A stretch of 64,000 nt of DNA from Polyangiaceae bacterium (GCA_016719945.1 JADJYE010000033.1:248001-312000), one strand, 5' to 3'; numbered from the stretch's first letter, positions 8,663 to 19,277 are shown. The notes: generated from the sequence alone by a model not told the origin. Translations and numbers: made by a program.

Positions 8663-9739
8663 ATGCTCTGCCCTCGCTGCCACCGCATCTACGAAGCGGG
8701 AGAGACCCGCTGCGCCTACGACGGCGAGACGCTCACGAGCGAGCGCCGCATCGACTTCGTCCGCGCGGGGCGCACGCGCCACGCGGGCGCGGTCCTCGGG
8801 CAGCGCTTCAAGATCCGCGGCTTCATGGGCCAAGGCGGCACCTCCCGCGTTTACCTCGCGGAGGACACCACCAACCAAGAGCCCGTCGCCCTGAAGCTGC
8901 TCGAGCCGCCGTGGGCTCACGATCGCGTGGCGCGCGAGCGCTTCCTCCAGGAGGCCCGCGCCGCGAGCTCCATCGATCACCCGGGGGTGGTGAAGATCCA
9001 CTTCGTCGGTCAGCGCAGCGACGGCACCCCCTACATCGCGATGGAGTACCTGTTCGGTGAGTCGCTCATGACGTACCTCGAGCGCGTGAAGATCGCCGAG
9101 CCGGACGTGGGGCTCCCCATCCTGCGTGAGCTTGCCACGGCGCTCGGCGCAGCCCACGACAAGGGCGTCATCCACCGCGACGTGAAGCCACAGAACGTCT
9201 TCCTCGTGGGGGAGCCCGGTGAGCCTTATGGGGTCAAGCTGGTCGACTTCGGTTTCGCCAAGCTGCGCGACTCGACCATCACCGCGGCCGGGACCGCGAT
9301 CGGCTCGGTCGGCTACATGTCCCCTGAGCAGTGCGTCTCCGACGACGTCGACCCCCGCACGGACGTCTACGGTCTCGGGGTCGTCGCCTTCAGGATGTTC
9401 AGCGGAGCGTTGCCGTTCGGGGAAGAGCCGACGGACGAGGTGCTGGCGAAGCACCTGGTGGACCCGGCGCCCCGCCTCTCGGACCTGCGCGAAGGCGCCG
9501 ACCCGGGGCTCGTCGCGGTCGTGGCGAAGTGTCTGCACAAGGACCCCATCCGCCGTTACCCGACGATGGCCGAGCTCGGAGCCGACCTCGACGCGCTCGG
9601 GGACGGACGCCCGCCGAAGGCGCTCGACGACGCCGAGGTCGCAGGCGAGCGCTACTCCCCGCGGGGGCCGTTCTCACGGCTCGTCGCGAGGGCGCTCTAT
9701 CGGCGCATCGGCCGCGTGTTGCCGAACGATCTGGCCTGA
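8663..9739 (+). CDS. Ser/Thr protein kinase with N-terminal zinc-ribbon-like segment
   Basis: A 358-residue Hanks-type kinase. It opens with a treble-Cys segment (MLCPRCHRIYEAGETRC, Cys3, Cys6, Cys17, then YDG) of the zinc-ribbon type common at the N-terminus of myxobacterial kinases. The kinase domain spans roughly 49-315: GQGGTSRVYLAED loop, ATP lysine in VALKLL, HRDVKPQN near 171-178, DFG near 194 and the SVGYMSPEQ activation-loop end. There is no membrane segment, so it is probably cytosolic. It starts 4 nt after the preceding membrane protein and precedes a Tudor-knot lipoprotein. Substrate unknown. Confidence 0.92.
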   Translation: MLCPRCHRIYEAGETRCAYDGETLTSERRIDFVRAGRTRHAGAVLGQRFKIRGFMGQGGTSRVYLAEDTTNQEPVALKLLEPPWAHDRVARERFLQEARAASSIDHPGVVKIHFVGQRSDGTPYIAMEYLFGESLMTYLERVKIAEPDVGLPILRELATALGAAHDKGVIHRDVKPQNVFLVGEPGEPYGVKLVDFGFAKLRDSTITAAGTAIGSVGYMSPEQCVSDDVDPRTDVYGLGVVAFRMFSGALPFGEEPTDEVLAKHLVDPAPRLSDLREGADPGLVAVVAKCLHKDPIRRYPTMAELGADLDALGDGRPPKALDDAEVAGERYSPRGPFSRLVARALYRRIGRVLPNDLA

Positions 9740-9799
9740 GCCCCCGAAGCGGCTCTTTTCGTTGCGGACGGGCGCCGTCGCGACCAGCTCCCGCTTCGG

Positions 9800-10249
9800 A
9801 TGCGCGTGGTCCTCCTGTCCGTCTTGCTGTGGCTGCTCGTCGCGTGCTCGCGCGAGTACCGCGTCGGCGACGAGGTGATGGTCGAGTGGGAGGGCAAGGA
9901 GTACCCGGCGCTCATCCTCGCTACCGACGGCCCCGCGAAGTTCAAGGTCCACTACATCGGCTACGACGAAGCCTGGGACGAGAGCATCCCCAAGTCGCGG
10001 GTCAAAGGCGTGCGAACGGGCAAGGAGATCCAGCCCGATCCGCCCGCGAAGGTCCGTCAGAAGGCGCTCGAGGCCGCGCAGACCAACACCTATCGGGTCG
10101 GTGATCACGTGCGCGTGGAGTGGAAAGACCGGCTCTACCCGGCACAGATCGTCGATGTGGTCGGCAAAGAGCGGTACAAGGTCCACTACGATGGCTATGG
10201 CTCCGAGTGGGACGAGATCGTGGGCCTGAACAGAATCCAGGCGAAATGA
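9800..10249 (+). CDS. lipoprotein with two tandem Tudor-knot / chromo-barrel-like domains
   Basis: A 149-residue protein. The N-terminus is a lipoprotein signal (MRVVLLSVLLWLLVACS, lipobox LVAC, lipidated Cys about 16), so it should sit in the periplasm or outer membrane. Two copies of the same module follow: YRVGDEVMVEWEGKEYPALI with VHYIGYDEAWDESI, and YRVGDHVRVEWKDRLYPAQI with VHYDGYGSEWDEIV. The pattern matches the eukaryotic-type Tudor-knot/chromo-barrel fold, including the conserved HYxGxxxxWDE. In eukaryotes this fold reads chromatin; here its ligand is unknown. Its stop codon overlaps the ATG ATG of the next gene. Confidence 0.85.
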   Translation: MRVVLLSVLLWLLVACSREYRVGDEVMVEWEGKEYPALILATDGPAKFKVHYIGYDEAWDESIPKSRVKGVRTGKEIQPDPPAKVRQKALEAAQTNTYRVGDHVRVEWKDRLYPAQIVDVVGKERYKVHYDGYGSEWDEIVGLNRIQAK

Positions 10250-11301
10250 TGAGCAGGGCGCTCTTCAGCGCGGCGCTCGCGAGCCTGCTCGTCGCCTCGA
10301 CGCCCGCGAGCGCGCAGCCGCCGGCCGAGCCACCGAGCTCCGCGCCGTCAGCGCCGCCGTCGGAGTCGCCGCCGCCGCCGCCGCCCGCGGGCGCCGAGGC
10401 GCTGGCGAAGGGCAAGGCGGCGCTCGATGCAGGCCGCATCGACGAGGCGTGCGCGCACTTCCAAGACGCAGCGGCGGGTGGAGCGTCCGAGGCCCTGCTT
10501 TCGTCGGGGCAGTGCCACGAGCTGCAAGGAAAGACGGCGACCGCGTGGCGCGAATACACCGCCGCGAGCGTCGCCGCCGGTCGTGAAGGCGCGGCCGATC
10601 GCGAGGATCGCGCTCGCGCCCTCGCCAGCAAGCTCGCGCCGCGCCTCTCCAAGCTGCGCGTCGACGTGCTGTCGCCCTCGCCATCGCAGGTCGTGAAGAA
10701 GAACGGCGCGCTCCTCGATCCTTCCACGTATGGGGCGCTCGTCCCGATCGATCCGGGGAGCTACACCATCACGGCGTCTGCGCCCGGCCGCGCCGACTTC
10801 AGCGCGACCGTGGTGCTCCGGGCCGACGCGGACGCGCAGGTCGTCGTGGTCCCGGCCCTCGGGCCGCCCGCGGAGGGCTCCGCTGGGCCCGGCCCAGGCG
10901 CCGGCTCCCCCGATGGGGTCACGAGGACAACGACGCCCCTCGGGGTCGCCGGGTTCGTGACGACGAGCCTCGGCGCCCTCGGCATCGCCATGGGGACCGT
11001 CTTCGGCGTCATGGCGCTGAACGAGGTGGGGGACGCCGAGGAAGATCCGCGGCTGTGCCCCAACAAGCTGTGCAGTGAGGCGGGGCGCAAGGTGCTCGAC
11101 GAGGCGGAGACGAAGGGCAACGCGGCCACGGCGGCGTTCTCGATCGGCGGCACCGCGCTCGGCGCTGGCGTCATCATCTTCCTGGTGCGCGAGCTCACTG
11201 ACGTGGAGAAGCCGGCCTCACCCCAGAAGCCGTCGGGGGTGACCTCGGTGGAGCCGCTCGTCGGGCCCGGCTTCGCGGGCGTCAGCGTGCGCTTCCACTG
11301 A
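10249..11301 (+). CDS. secreted TPR-like/PEGA-like envelope protein
   Basis: A 350-residue protein with a cleavable signal peptide (SRALFSAALASLLVASTPASA), a Pro/Ser-rich linker, a short TPR-like helical region (KGKAALDAGRIDEACAHFQDA) and a PEGA-like beta segment (YGALVPIDPGSYTITASAPG). Two hydrophobic stretches follow (GVAGFVTTSLGALGIAMGTV and AFSIGGTALGAGVIIFLV). This architecture is frequent in myxobacterial envelope proteins of unknown role. Two ATGs (10246, 10249) overlap the upstream stop; I use 10249 because of its spacing to the AGG upstream. It follows the Tudor-knot lipoprotein directly and is probably co-expressed with it. Confidence 0.78.
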   Translation: MSRALFSAALASLLVASTPASAQPPAEPPSSAPSAPPSESPPPPPPAGAEALAKGKAALDAGRIDEACAHFQDAAAGGASEALLSSGQCHELQGKTATAWREYTAASVAAGREGAADREDRARALASKLAPRLSKLRVDVLSPSPSQVVKKNGALLDPSTYGALVPIDPGSYTITASAPGRADFSATVVLRADADAQVVVVPALGPPAEGSAGPGPGAGSPDGVTRTTTPLGVAGFVTTSLGALGIAMGTVFGVMALNEVGDAEEDPRLCPNKLCSEAGRKVLDEAETKGNAATAAFSIGGTALGAGVIIFLVRELTDVEKPASPQKPSGVTSVEPLVGPGFAGVSVRFH

Positions 11302-11319
11302 GCGCGGCGCGGCGGGCTG

Positions 11320-12306
11320 TCAGTCCCAGCGGTGCTCGCGGTACCAGGCCGCGGTGCGTCGAGCGCCCTCGGCGAACGAGACGGTCGGCGCCCAGCCCAG
11401 GTCGGCGCGCGCCTGCGAGCTGTCGATCACGAAGTGCTCGGCGAGCAGCATCGGGAGCTTGTCCCGCGTGAACATCATCACCTTGTTGGTCACCTTCCCG
11501 AACGCCTCGGAAGCGGCGGCCGCCGCCGTCACGATCGGCGCGGGCAGGCTCGGCATCCCTAGCAGCTTGATGCCGTAGGCGTCGGCGATCGCTCGCGCCA
11601 TCTCCTCGTAGGCGTACACGTTCCCGTCGTCGACGAAGTAGACCGAGCCGGAGGGGACGTCGGCGAAGATCGCGCGCTCGCACGCGCGCGCGCAGTCGGT
11701 CGCGAAGATCATCGACACCGATTGCATCGAGCGACCCATGCGGATCGCCACGCGCGTGCGCCGCACCATCTGGAAGAACGCCAAGATCTCCCGATCGCGC
11801 GGGCCGTAGATGGCCGGGGGTCGCAGGACCGTCAGGGGCAGCTCCCCCGCGAGCTCGAGGAGCGCGCGCTCTGCGCTGAGCTTGCTCTTGTCGTAGCTCG
11901 TGCGCGGGGCCGGCTCGTCGGTCACCTGGTGCTTCTTTCCCGCGGCGCCGAGGCCCATCACGCCCGAGGTCGAGACGTGAACGAAGCGCTTGAGCGGCGC
12001 CTTGGTCTCGAGCGCGGCGCGCGCGAGGCCGAGCGTGCCGCCCGTGTGCACGCGATCGAAGTCCGCCATCGTGCGCGCCTTCACGAGGCCGGCGCAGTGG
12101 ACGATCGCCTCGGCTCCATCGACCGCCGCCGGGAGGGTGCTCTCGTCGTCGACCGCACCCTCGACGAGCTTTACCCCGAGTGAGCGCAGGAACGTCGTGT
12201 CGCTCGACTTGCGGACGAGGCAGGCGACCTCGTGCCCCTCGCCGTGCAGCAGCTCGGCTACGTGAGAACCCAGAAACCCGGAGCCACCGGTGACGAGGAC
12301 GCGCAT
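11320..12306 (-). CDS. NAD(P)-dependent epimerase/dehydratase (extended SDR, 3-beta-HSD-like)
   Basis: A 328-residue extended short-chain dehydrogenase/reductase. The Rossmann motif TGGSGFLGSH is at residues 6-15, the active-site Ser region is VHVSTSGVMG, and the catalytic YxxxK is in TSYDKSKLSAE. RPPAIYGPRD is typical of the family. Members act on nucleotide sugars, flavonoids or 3-beta-hydroxysteroids. Because the window also has a sterol reductase end, a sterol substrate is possible, but the sequence does not decide it. It is convergent with the PEGA-like gene and divergent from the small ORF at 12438. Confidence 0.88.
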   Translation of the reverse strand: MRVLVTGGSGFLGSHVAELLHGEGHEVACLVRKSSDTTFLRSLGVKLVEGAVDDESTLPAAVDGAEAIVHCAGLVKARTMADFDRVHTGGTLGLARAALETKAPLKRFVHVSTSGVMGLGAAGKKHQVTDEPAPRTSYDKSKLSAERALLELAGELPLTVLRPPAIYGPRDREILAFFQMVRRTRVAIRMGRSMQSVSMIFATDCARACERAIFADVPSGSVYFVDDGNVYAYEEMARAIADAYGIKLLGMPSLPAPIVTAAAAASEAFGKVTNKVMMFTRDKLPMLLAEHFVIDSSQARADLGWAPTVSFAEGARRTAAWYREHRWD

Positions 12307-12437
12307 CGCGGCCGGATATCGGCGCGCGAGCGGGCGCTGTAAAGCGCCTCTTTCGCAGGACCCGCGCTCCCGACAGGTCGAAAGCCCTCTATCGTGATGG
12401 GCGGAGAGGTCGGTGGGCCGCATGATACTCTTCGCCC

Positions 12438-12689
12438 GTGGGACGTCCGACCTACGACGACGAGACGCTCGCCGGGTACTTCTGCCCGCTTCAGCCGTCG
12501 CTGTTCGAGGCGCGCGATGTCGGCTCGCTGTTGCAAGAGATCAACGCCGCGACTCCCGAAATCGTCAACGCCGTGGCCGACGTAGATCGCTCGCAGATCC
12601 GGGACTTCGCGGCTCACGCACCCTGGGACCGTCTGCGCGTCGCCACAGCGCGTTTCAACGCGCTGGCGAGGTTCCGTGGCACCCGGTGA
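12438..12689 (+). CDS. small hypothetical protein, partner of a nucleotidyltransferase
   Basis: An 83-residue protein with a GTG start (MGRPTYDDETLAGYFCPL as initiated) that I do not recognise. It is acidic to neutral, without signal peptide or membrane segment. Its last 14 nt overlap the start of the nucleotidyltransferase-like gene at 12676, so the two are almost certainly co-translated. The arrangement, a short ORF coupled to an AbiEii/MNT-type gene, resembles toxin-antitoxin pairs, but no direct evidence of toxicity is visible. Confidence 0.6.
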   Translation: MGRPTYDDETLAGYFCPLQPSLFEARDVGSLLQEINAATPEIVNAVADVDRSQIRDFAAHAPWDRLRVATARFNALARFRGTR

Positions 12690-13173
12690 AGAGCGTCCGG
12701 ACGCGATTCTCGAAGGACTTCACCGCGCGGGCGTCGAGCTGATCGTGGTTGGGGGTACGGCTGCCATGCTCCTCGGCGTGCCCGTCATGACCGAGGACAT
12801 CGATATCGTCCATCGCAGGACGGAAGAGAATGTGGGTCGATTGCTCGACTGGCTCCTCGCCCATGGCGCGTACCACCGCTTCGATCTAGCGAACCGCAGG
12901 CTCTTACCCACCAAGCAGCACCTGCTTGGTCGCGGACACATCAACCTGCAGACCGACCTGGGGAAGCTCGACGTGCTCTGCGAGCTTAGCGAAGGTGAGG
13001 GGTACGATGAGCTCCTCGCCGACACCGAGCTCCTCGAGGACGGTCCTGTCCCTGTGCGTGTGCTCTCCTTACCCCGGCTGATCAGGGTCAAGCAGCGCAC
13101 GGGCCGCCCGAAGGACCGCGTCGTTCTCCCGCTCCTTCTCGCGACGCTGGACGAGCAGCGAAGGAAGAGGTGA
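12676..13173 (+). CDS. nucleotidyltransferase-fold protein (AbiEii/MNT-like)
   Basis: A 165-residue protein. Its core ELIVVGGTAAMLLGVPVMTE followed by DIDIV has the GG...DxD pattern of DNA polymerase-beta-type minimal nucleotidyltransferases, as in AbiEii toxins and MNT antitoxins. A later LDVLCEL supplies a third acidic position typical of the fold, and a basic C-terminal tail ends in RRKR. Such proteins transfer nucleotides to proteins or RNAs. GTG start inside the upstream small ORF, overlap 14 nt. Toxin or antitoxin role is inference. Confidence 0.78.
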   Translation: MAPGEERPDAILEGLHRAGVELIVVGGTAAMLLGVPVMTEDIDIVHRRTEENVGRLLDWLLAHGAYHRFDLANRRLLPTKQHLLGRGHINLQTDLGKLDVLCELSEGEGYDELLADTELLEDGPVPVRVLSLPRLIRVKQRTGRPKDRVVLPLLLATLDEQRRKR

Positions 13174-13238
13174 GCTGGTGATGCGGCGAAATCGCCGACG
13201 CCGTGTGGGCTCGTGAACAAAAAGGACAAGGATTGATC

Positions 13239-14195
13239 ATGCGTTGCCTCGTCACCGGCGTCGCCGGCTTCGTCGGATCTCACCTCGGTGAGCGGCTCAT
13301 CTCCCAGGGCCACGAGGTGGTGGGGGTCGACTGCTTCACCGACTACTACCCCCGCTCGATCAAGGAGAACAACCTCGCGTCGCTGCGGAAGCAGCCGAGG
13401 TTCACGTTCCTCGAGGCGGACATCGGCCGCATCGATCTGTCGTCCATCCTGCAGGGGGTGAACGTCGTCTATCACCAGGCGGCGCAGGCCGGCGTGCGCG
13501 CGAGCTGGGGGACGACGTTCGAGAGCTACACGCACCACAACGTGCTGTCGACGCAGCGGCTCCTCGAGGCGGTGCGCCACCAGAAGAGCGTCGGACGCTT
13601 CGTCTACGCGTCGTCGTCGTCGGTGTACGGACAGACGACCGACCTGCCGATGCGCGAGTCGAGCCTGCCGCGGCCGTTCTCGCCCTATGGAGTCACGAAG
13701 CTCGCGGCCGAGCACCTGTGTGAGCTCTACCGGAACAACTTCGGCGTCTCCACCGTGTCGCTCCGCTATTTCACCGTGTACGGCCCGCGCCAGCGGCCGG
13801 ACATGGGCTTCCACAAGTTCATCCACGCCATCCTCTCGGAGCAGCCCGTCACGGTGTTCGGCACCGGGGCGCAGACCCGGGACTTCACGTTCATCGACGA
13901 CATCGTCTCGGCCAACGTCGCCGCCGGCGAGCTGCCGGGCGCCGAAGGCGTCTACAACGTCGGGGGCGGCTCACGCGTCACCCTCGAGCACGTGCTCGAG
14001 ACCATCGCGGAGATCGCCGGCGCGCCCCTCACGCTGAAGCGGATCGAGGAGCAGGCCGGCGACGTGCTGCACACCGAGGCGGACACCTCCCTCGCGCGGG
14101 CCAAGCTGGGCTACGCCCCCAAGGTCTCCCTGCGGGAGGGGCTCGAGCGGCACGTCGAGTCCATCCGCGCGGCGAGGGTTCCGGTCTCGGGCTAG
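13239..14195 (+). CDS. NAD-dependent nucleotide-sugar epimerase (UDP-glucose/UDP-glucuronate 4-epimerase type)
   Basis: A 318-residue extended SDR. The NAD motif is TGVAGFVGSHLGE near residues 5-17, substrate-adjacent ASSSSVYG and catalytic SPYGVTKLAAEHL (YxxxK) follow, then RYFTVYGPRQRPDM and DFTFIDDIV. This set is characteristic of UDP-sugar 4-epimerases, especially the UDP-glucuronate/galacturonate group. The product would feed surface polysaccharide synthesis. ATG preceded by AAAGGACAAGG. It stands alone on the + strand and ends against the NCS1 transporter, with a hairpin between. Exact substrate uncertain. Confidence 0.9.
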   Translation: MRCLVTGVAGFVGSHLGERLISQGHEVVGVDCFTDYYPRSIKENNLASLRKQPRFTFLEADIGRIDLSSILQGVNVVYHQAAQAGVRASWGTTFESYTHHNVLSTQRLLEAVRHQKSVGRFVYASSSSVYGQTTDLPMRESSLPRPFSPYGVTKLAAEHLCELYRNNFGVSTVSLRYFTVYGPRQRPDMGFHKFIHAILSEQPVTVFGTGAQTRDFTFIDDIVSANVAAGELPGAEGVYNVGGGSRVTLEHVLETIAEIAGAPLTLKRIEEQAGDVLHTEADTSLARAKLGYAPKVSLREGLERHVESIRAARVPVSG

Positions 14196-14209
14196 GGGTG
14201 TGTCCCTAG
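14192..14209. terminator. short hairpin between convergent genes
   Basis: Perfect inverted repeat CTAGGG / CCCTAG with a 6-nt loop (gtgtgt), starting in the stop codon of the epimerase and followed by a C-run, not T-run. It sits in the 24-nt gap between convergent genes and could act as a weak bidirectional terminator. Confidence 0.4.
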
Positions 14210-14219
14210 TCCCCGCGCG

Positions 14220-15806
<1,587 letters not shown>

Positions 15807-15832
15807 CCGGGGAAGATACCGTGACGGAAGGG

Positions 15833-17107
15833 TTACGGGATCGCCCGACTGAACGTGTCCTGCACCTCGCCGTCACGGTCGATCACCCGGCCGCTGACCT
15901 CCGTCGCGCCCACGTCGAACAGCACCGAGTGGTGGAGCTTGCCCGACGCCACCCGGCGATCGCAGTACGGCCGGTCGAGGTTCTCGTCGATGTTCTGGAG
16001 CAAGCCGCCTCCTCCGCCGCTCACCAGGAACGTGGGGCCCGAGTCGAACTCGAACCGCTCGTAGCCGTGCATGTGCGCCGAGATGACGAACAGCACGTTC
16101 GTCGCCTCGAAGATCGGCTGCAAGAACTCGCGCGCCGCCTGATCGTCGCCGGAGTCGCCGCACGAGTAGAGCGGCCGGTGGAAGTACACCACGCTGAAGC
16201 GGTGGTCGGGGTCGAGCGCGGCGTCCTCCAGGGCGCCTTCGAGCCAGATGGCCTGCGGGCTGCCCTGCGAGATGGGCTCCTCGGTGTTGAGGTTGAAGAA
16301 CCAAACGCCGCCCGACTGAAACTGGTAGTAGGTCTCTCCGCCGTCGAACCCCGCGCCGCCGAAGAAGCGGAGCGCGTATTCGGAGAGCTCGTTCGACAGC
16401 TCGCTCTCGTGGTTGCCGATCGCCGGCATGAACGCCCCCTGCGAGAGCAGCGGCTGCATGATCGGGAACCAGAGCGCCCAGGTCTCGAGCAGCGAATCGT
16501 AATACTGGATGTCGCCGCCGTGGATCGTGAAGTCCGGGCTCTCGGGCAACAGGTGAGAGATCGTGTCGTCGGTCGAGCCGAGCGCGGGGTTGGTGTCGCC
16601 GATGGCCGCGAACGTGAATGGCTCCCCTGCGGCCTTCGCGGTGCAGACGCGACCCCCACGCGAAGGATCCGCGGCGAGGTGGTAGGCGTAGCAGCGCCCG
16701 GCCTCGAGCCCCGTGAGCTCGGCCTCGTGCATGTAATACGTGCCCGCGTAGTCGGGCGGCGCGATCGAGCTCAGCGGCGCAGTGTACGTCTCGGTCAGCT
16801 CGAACGGCGTGACGGTCGCGCTGACGACGACCTCGTCGCCACCCCCCTCGGGCGCCATGACGAGGTCGGGGTCGGACCCGTCGGCGCAAGCCTCCCAGCG
16901 GACCTTCGCGCTCGTCTCGTCGAACGCGAGCGACCACGGTCCCTTGCTCACCCAGGGGTCGTCGCAGACGAGGCCACCAACGCCGCCGCCTTGCCCGCCG
17001 CCGCCTGCGGGGGCACCGCCGCCCCCTTGGCCGCCGCCGCCCGGCGAGGTGTCGTCGCCGCAGGCCGCCATGCACATCGAGAGCGCGAGCAAGAGCGCCG
17101 TCCGCAT
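15833..17107 (-). CDS. purple-acid-phosphatase-like metallophosphoesterase lipoprotein
   Basis: A 424-residue exported phosphoesterase. The N-terminus MRTALLLALSMCMAACGDD has a lipobox (MAAC), followed by a Gly-rich linker. A fibronectin-like N-domain (about 60-160) precedes the metallophosphatase domain with FAAIGDTNPA, IHGGDIQYYD, PAIGNHESE, VVYFHRPLYSC and SAHMHGYERF, which are the five metal-binding blocks of the calcineurin-like/purple acid phosphatase family. It would hydrolyse phosphate esters at the cell surface or in the periplasm. I chose the ATG at 17107 because it gives the lipobox; an upstream extension has no signal. The substrate is unknown. Confidence 0.9.
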   Translation of the reverse strand: MRTALLLALSMCMAACGDDTSPGGGGQGGGGAPAGGGGQGGGVGGLVCDDPWVSKGPWSLAFDETSAKVRWEACADGSDPDLVMAPEGGGDEVVVSATVTPFELTETYTAPLSSIAPPDYAGTYYMHEAELTGLEAGRCYAYHLAADPSRGGRVCTAKAAGEPFTFAAIGDTNPALGSTDDTISHLLPESPDFTIHGGDIQYYDSLLETWALWFPIMQPLLSQGAFMPAIGNHESELSNELSEYALRFFGGAGFDGGETYYQFQSGGVWFFNLNTEEPISQGSPQAIWLEGALEDAALDPDHRFSVVYFHRPLYSCGDSGDDQAAREFLQPIFEATNVLFVISAHMHGYERFEFDSGPTFLVSGGGGGLLQNIDENLDRPYCDRRVASGKLHHSVLFDVGATEVSGRVIDRDGEVQDTFSRAIP

Positions 17108-17156
17108 GCCGGGGAGCTTGCCATGGCCTCGGCCCGCTGTCCGCGCCTCGGCGCGC

Positions 17157-19277
17157 TCACTCGTCTTTCGGCTCGTCTCCGAGGACGTCACGCACGTCGC
17201 CACCCTCGTCATCGTCCGCCCCGCCGTCGTCCGGGAGCGGCTCGTCCTTCGGGGCCTTCGGGTCGTCTTTCTTCGGCTTCTGCGCCTTCTTGAAGAAGCG
17301 CATGTCGCGGTAGAGCACCATCGAGCCGCGCTTGGTCACCACCTCGAGGCGACCGTCGGCGACGGCCTTCTTGTGGCGCTTGCTCTGCTCGCCCTTCAGC
17401 TCACGCTCGTCCACGAAGACGTACTGCGTCTTGTGCTGGCCGTAGAGGTAGACCTCCTTGCGGTTGGAGACGTGCGGGCCGATCTTCTGCGTGACGCCCA
17501 CGCTCGCCTTCGGCGGGATCTGCTTCTTCGCCTCTTCCATCCAGTCGTACTGCGCCTGCTGCTCGGGCGTCAGCGTGCGGTGGATGCGCACGAAGCCGCC
17601 GCGGAAGCTCTGGTTCTCGACGATCGCGCCGAACTTGTAGGACGTCGCCGCGGAGGCAGCGAACGCCGCGAACGCCAGGGCGCGGCGCAGGCGCACCGGC
17701 TCGAGGCCGTACGCGGTCGCCAGCGTGCCCTCCGAGAAGGCCTTCAGCCCGAGGGGGATCGCCGCGAAGGCGAACGGCAGGATCGACATCGAGTACTGAA
17801 AGTGCGTCGAGAAGACGGCCGTGCGCGTGGCCAGGGTCGTGAACGCGAGGCCGTACAGCAGCGTCATTCGCCACGACTTCGCGAAGAACGGCATGAACAG
17901 CATCGGCAGGAACACCGTCGTGATGTAGACGAGCTTCGGCTCCTCGAGCGCCTGGCGTAGGGCGAAGGTCGGGTTCGAGAAGAGCGTGAGGAACATGCTC
18001 TTCAGGCCCGACTCGCGGTCCGGGATCATCTCGTCGTAGTAGTACGCGTACGAGTACGACTCGGCGCCGCCGCCCATGATCACGCCCGAGGACGTCATGA
18101 AGAATTTCTTCACGACGACGAAGTACACGGCGCAGAAGATCACCGTGAAGAAGCCGGTTCGCCGCAGCTTTCCGTCGGGGATCAACATCGCGACGAGGCC
18201 GACGGGGATCATCATCAACGGGATGTCCTCGCGCACCGTCAGGGCCACGAACAAGAGCGCCCAATACGCCTTGAGCCGGCCCGTGTGCAGGGCCCACAGC
18301 GTCCACAGGATCGGCACGCAGGACAGCGTGAGCGAGTGGAACTCGTACAGGTTCGCGCCGTGCAGGGCGGGGTGCAGGGCGTAGGACCCCGCGAGCAGGA
18401 GGCCCTGGAGCCGGCTGCCGAGGACCTGGCGCGCCAGGAGGTACACCGGGATCACGCCTGAGCCGCACCAGACGCTCTGCAGCCCGAGGATGAGCTCGAC
18501 GCGGGGGTACAGCTTGTACAGCGGGGAGAGCGCGACCAGGATCGGGTCGAAGTGCGCAGAGCCGTGGTACTGCGACTTGATGAACGTGCAGCCGAGCGGC
18601 TTGCCGTGCGCCGACTGGTAGAAGATCTGGTCGTACAGGCCGAGGTCGATGGTGCGCGTCCCGAAGCCGTGGTGGTTCGTGATCGCGAGCTTCGTGAACA
18701 AGTACGAATAGCCGCCCCACATCGCGAGCAGCGCGCCCCAGGTCGCCACGATCGAGGCGATGTTCAGGATGCGCCGGCGCCGCGTGTCCTCGATCTGGAA
18801 CCGCGCGAAGGTCGCGATGCGGTAGGTCGCGACGCCGACGATCCCCGCGATGATGGCGCAGAAGAAGAGGGTGAGCTTGGGGCTCTCCTTCTCCACTCCC
18901 TTCTGCATGAGCGCGACGACGAAGGGCACCGCGAGCAGGGGCGTCAGGTAGTGCCCGAGCCGCTGTGCGGCCGCTGCGAACCCGAAGCCCTTGCGGCGGG
19001 TCCACGCGAAGTGGAGCGCGGGCACCGTGATCAGGACGATGCCGAGCGCGACGAAGCCCGCCTTCGAGGCGGCCGCTTGCTCGGCGCCGGTGAGCTTGTT
19101 GGTGTCGAGGAGCTTGAGGCGCTGCTCCGGGCCCTTCCAGAACCAATACGCCGACGCCGCCAGCAACGGCCCCAGGAGCACCACGGACAAGTACGACAGC
19201 ACCGCGGTCCCGATGCGGGCGAGCGCGGTCAGCGTGGCGTCGAGCCAGCGGAGGGCTCGGCGTCCTTTGGCCTCCAT
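17157..19277 (-). CDS. DUF2079 polytopic membrane protein (GT-C-like)
   Basis: A 706-residue inner-membrane protein with more than ten hydrophobic segments. The region TRTIDLGLYDQIFYQSAHGK followed by CTFIKSQYHGSAHFDPILVAL matches DUF2079, a family resembling GT-C glycosyltransferases with an acidic loop at the outer face. A long charged tail rich in Lys, Asp and Pro (AQKPKKDDPKAPKDEP) ends the protein. It lies 43 nt downstream of an LPG-synthase-like membrane protein on the same strand, in a region rich in glycan genes, so transfer of a sugar from a polyprenyl phosphate to an envelope acceptor is plausible but unproven. Confidence 0.82.
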   Translation of the reverse strand: MEAKGRRALRWLDATLTALARIGTAVLSYLSVVLLGPLLAASAYWFWKGPEQRLKLLDTNKLTGAEQAAASKAGFVALGIVLITVPALHFAWTRRKGFGFAAAAQRLGHYLTPLLAVPFVVALMQKGVEKESPKLTLFFCAIIAGIVGVATYRIATFARFQIEDTRRRRILNIASIVATWGALLAMWGGYSYLFTKLAITNHHGFGTRTIDLGLYDQIFYQSAHGKPLGCTFIKSQYHGSAHFDPILVALSPLYKLYPRVELILGLQSVWCGSGVIPVYLLARQVLGSRLQGLLLAGSYALHPALHGANLYEFHSLTLSCVPILWTLWALHTGRLKAYWALLFVALTVREDIPLMMIPVGLVAMLIPDGKLRRTGFFTVIFCAVYFVVVKKFFMTSSGVIMGGGAESYSYAYYYDEMIPDRESGLKSMFLTLFSNPTFALRQALEEPKLVYITTVFLPMLFMPFFAKSWRMTLLYGLAFTTLATRTAVFSTHFQYSMSILPFAFAAIPLGLKAFSEGTLATAYGLEPVRLRRALAFAAFAASAATSYKFGAIVENQSFRGGFVRIHRTLTPEQQAQYDWMEEAKKQIPPKASVGVTQKIGPHVSNRKEVYLYGQHKTQYVFVDERELKGEQSKRHKKAVADGRLEVVTKRGSMVLYRDMRFFKKAQKPKKDDPKAPKDEPLPDDGGADDDEGGDVRDVLGDEPKDE

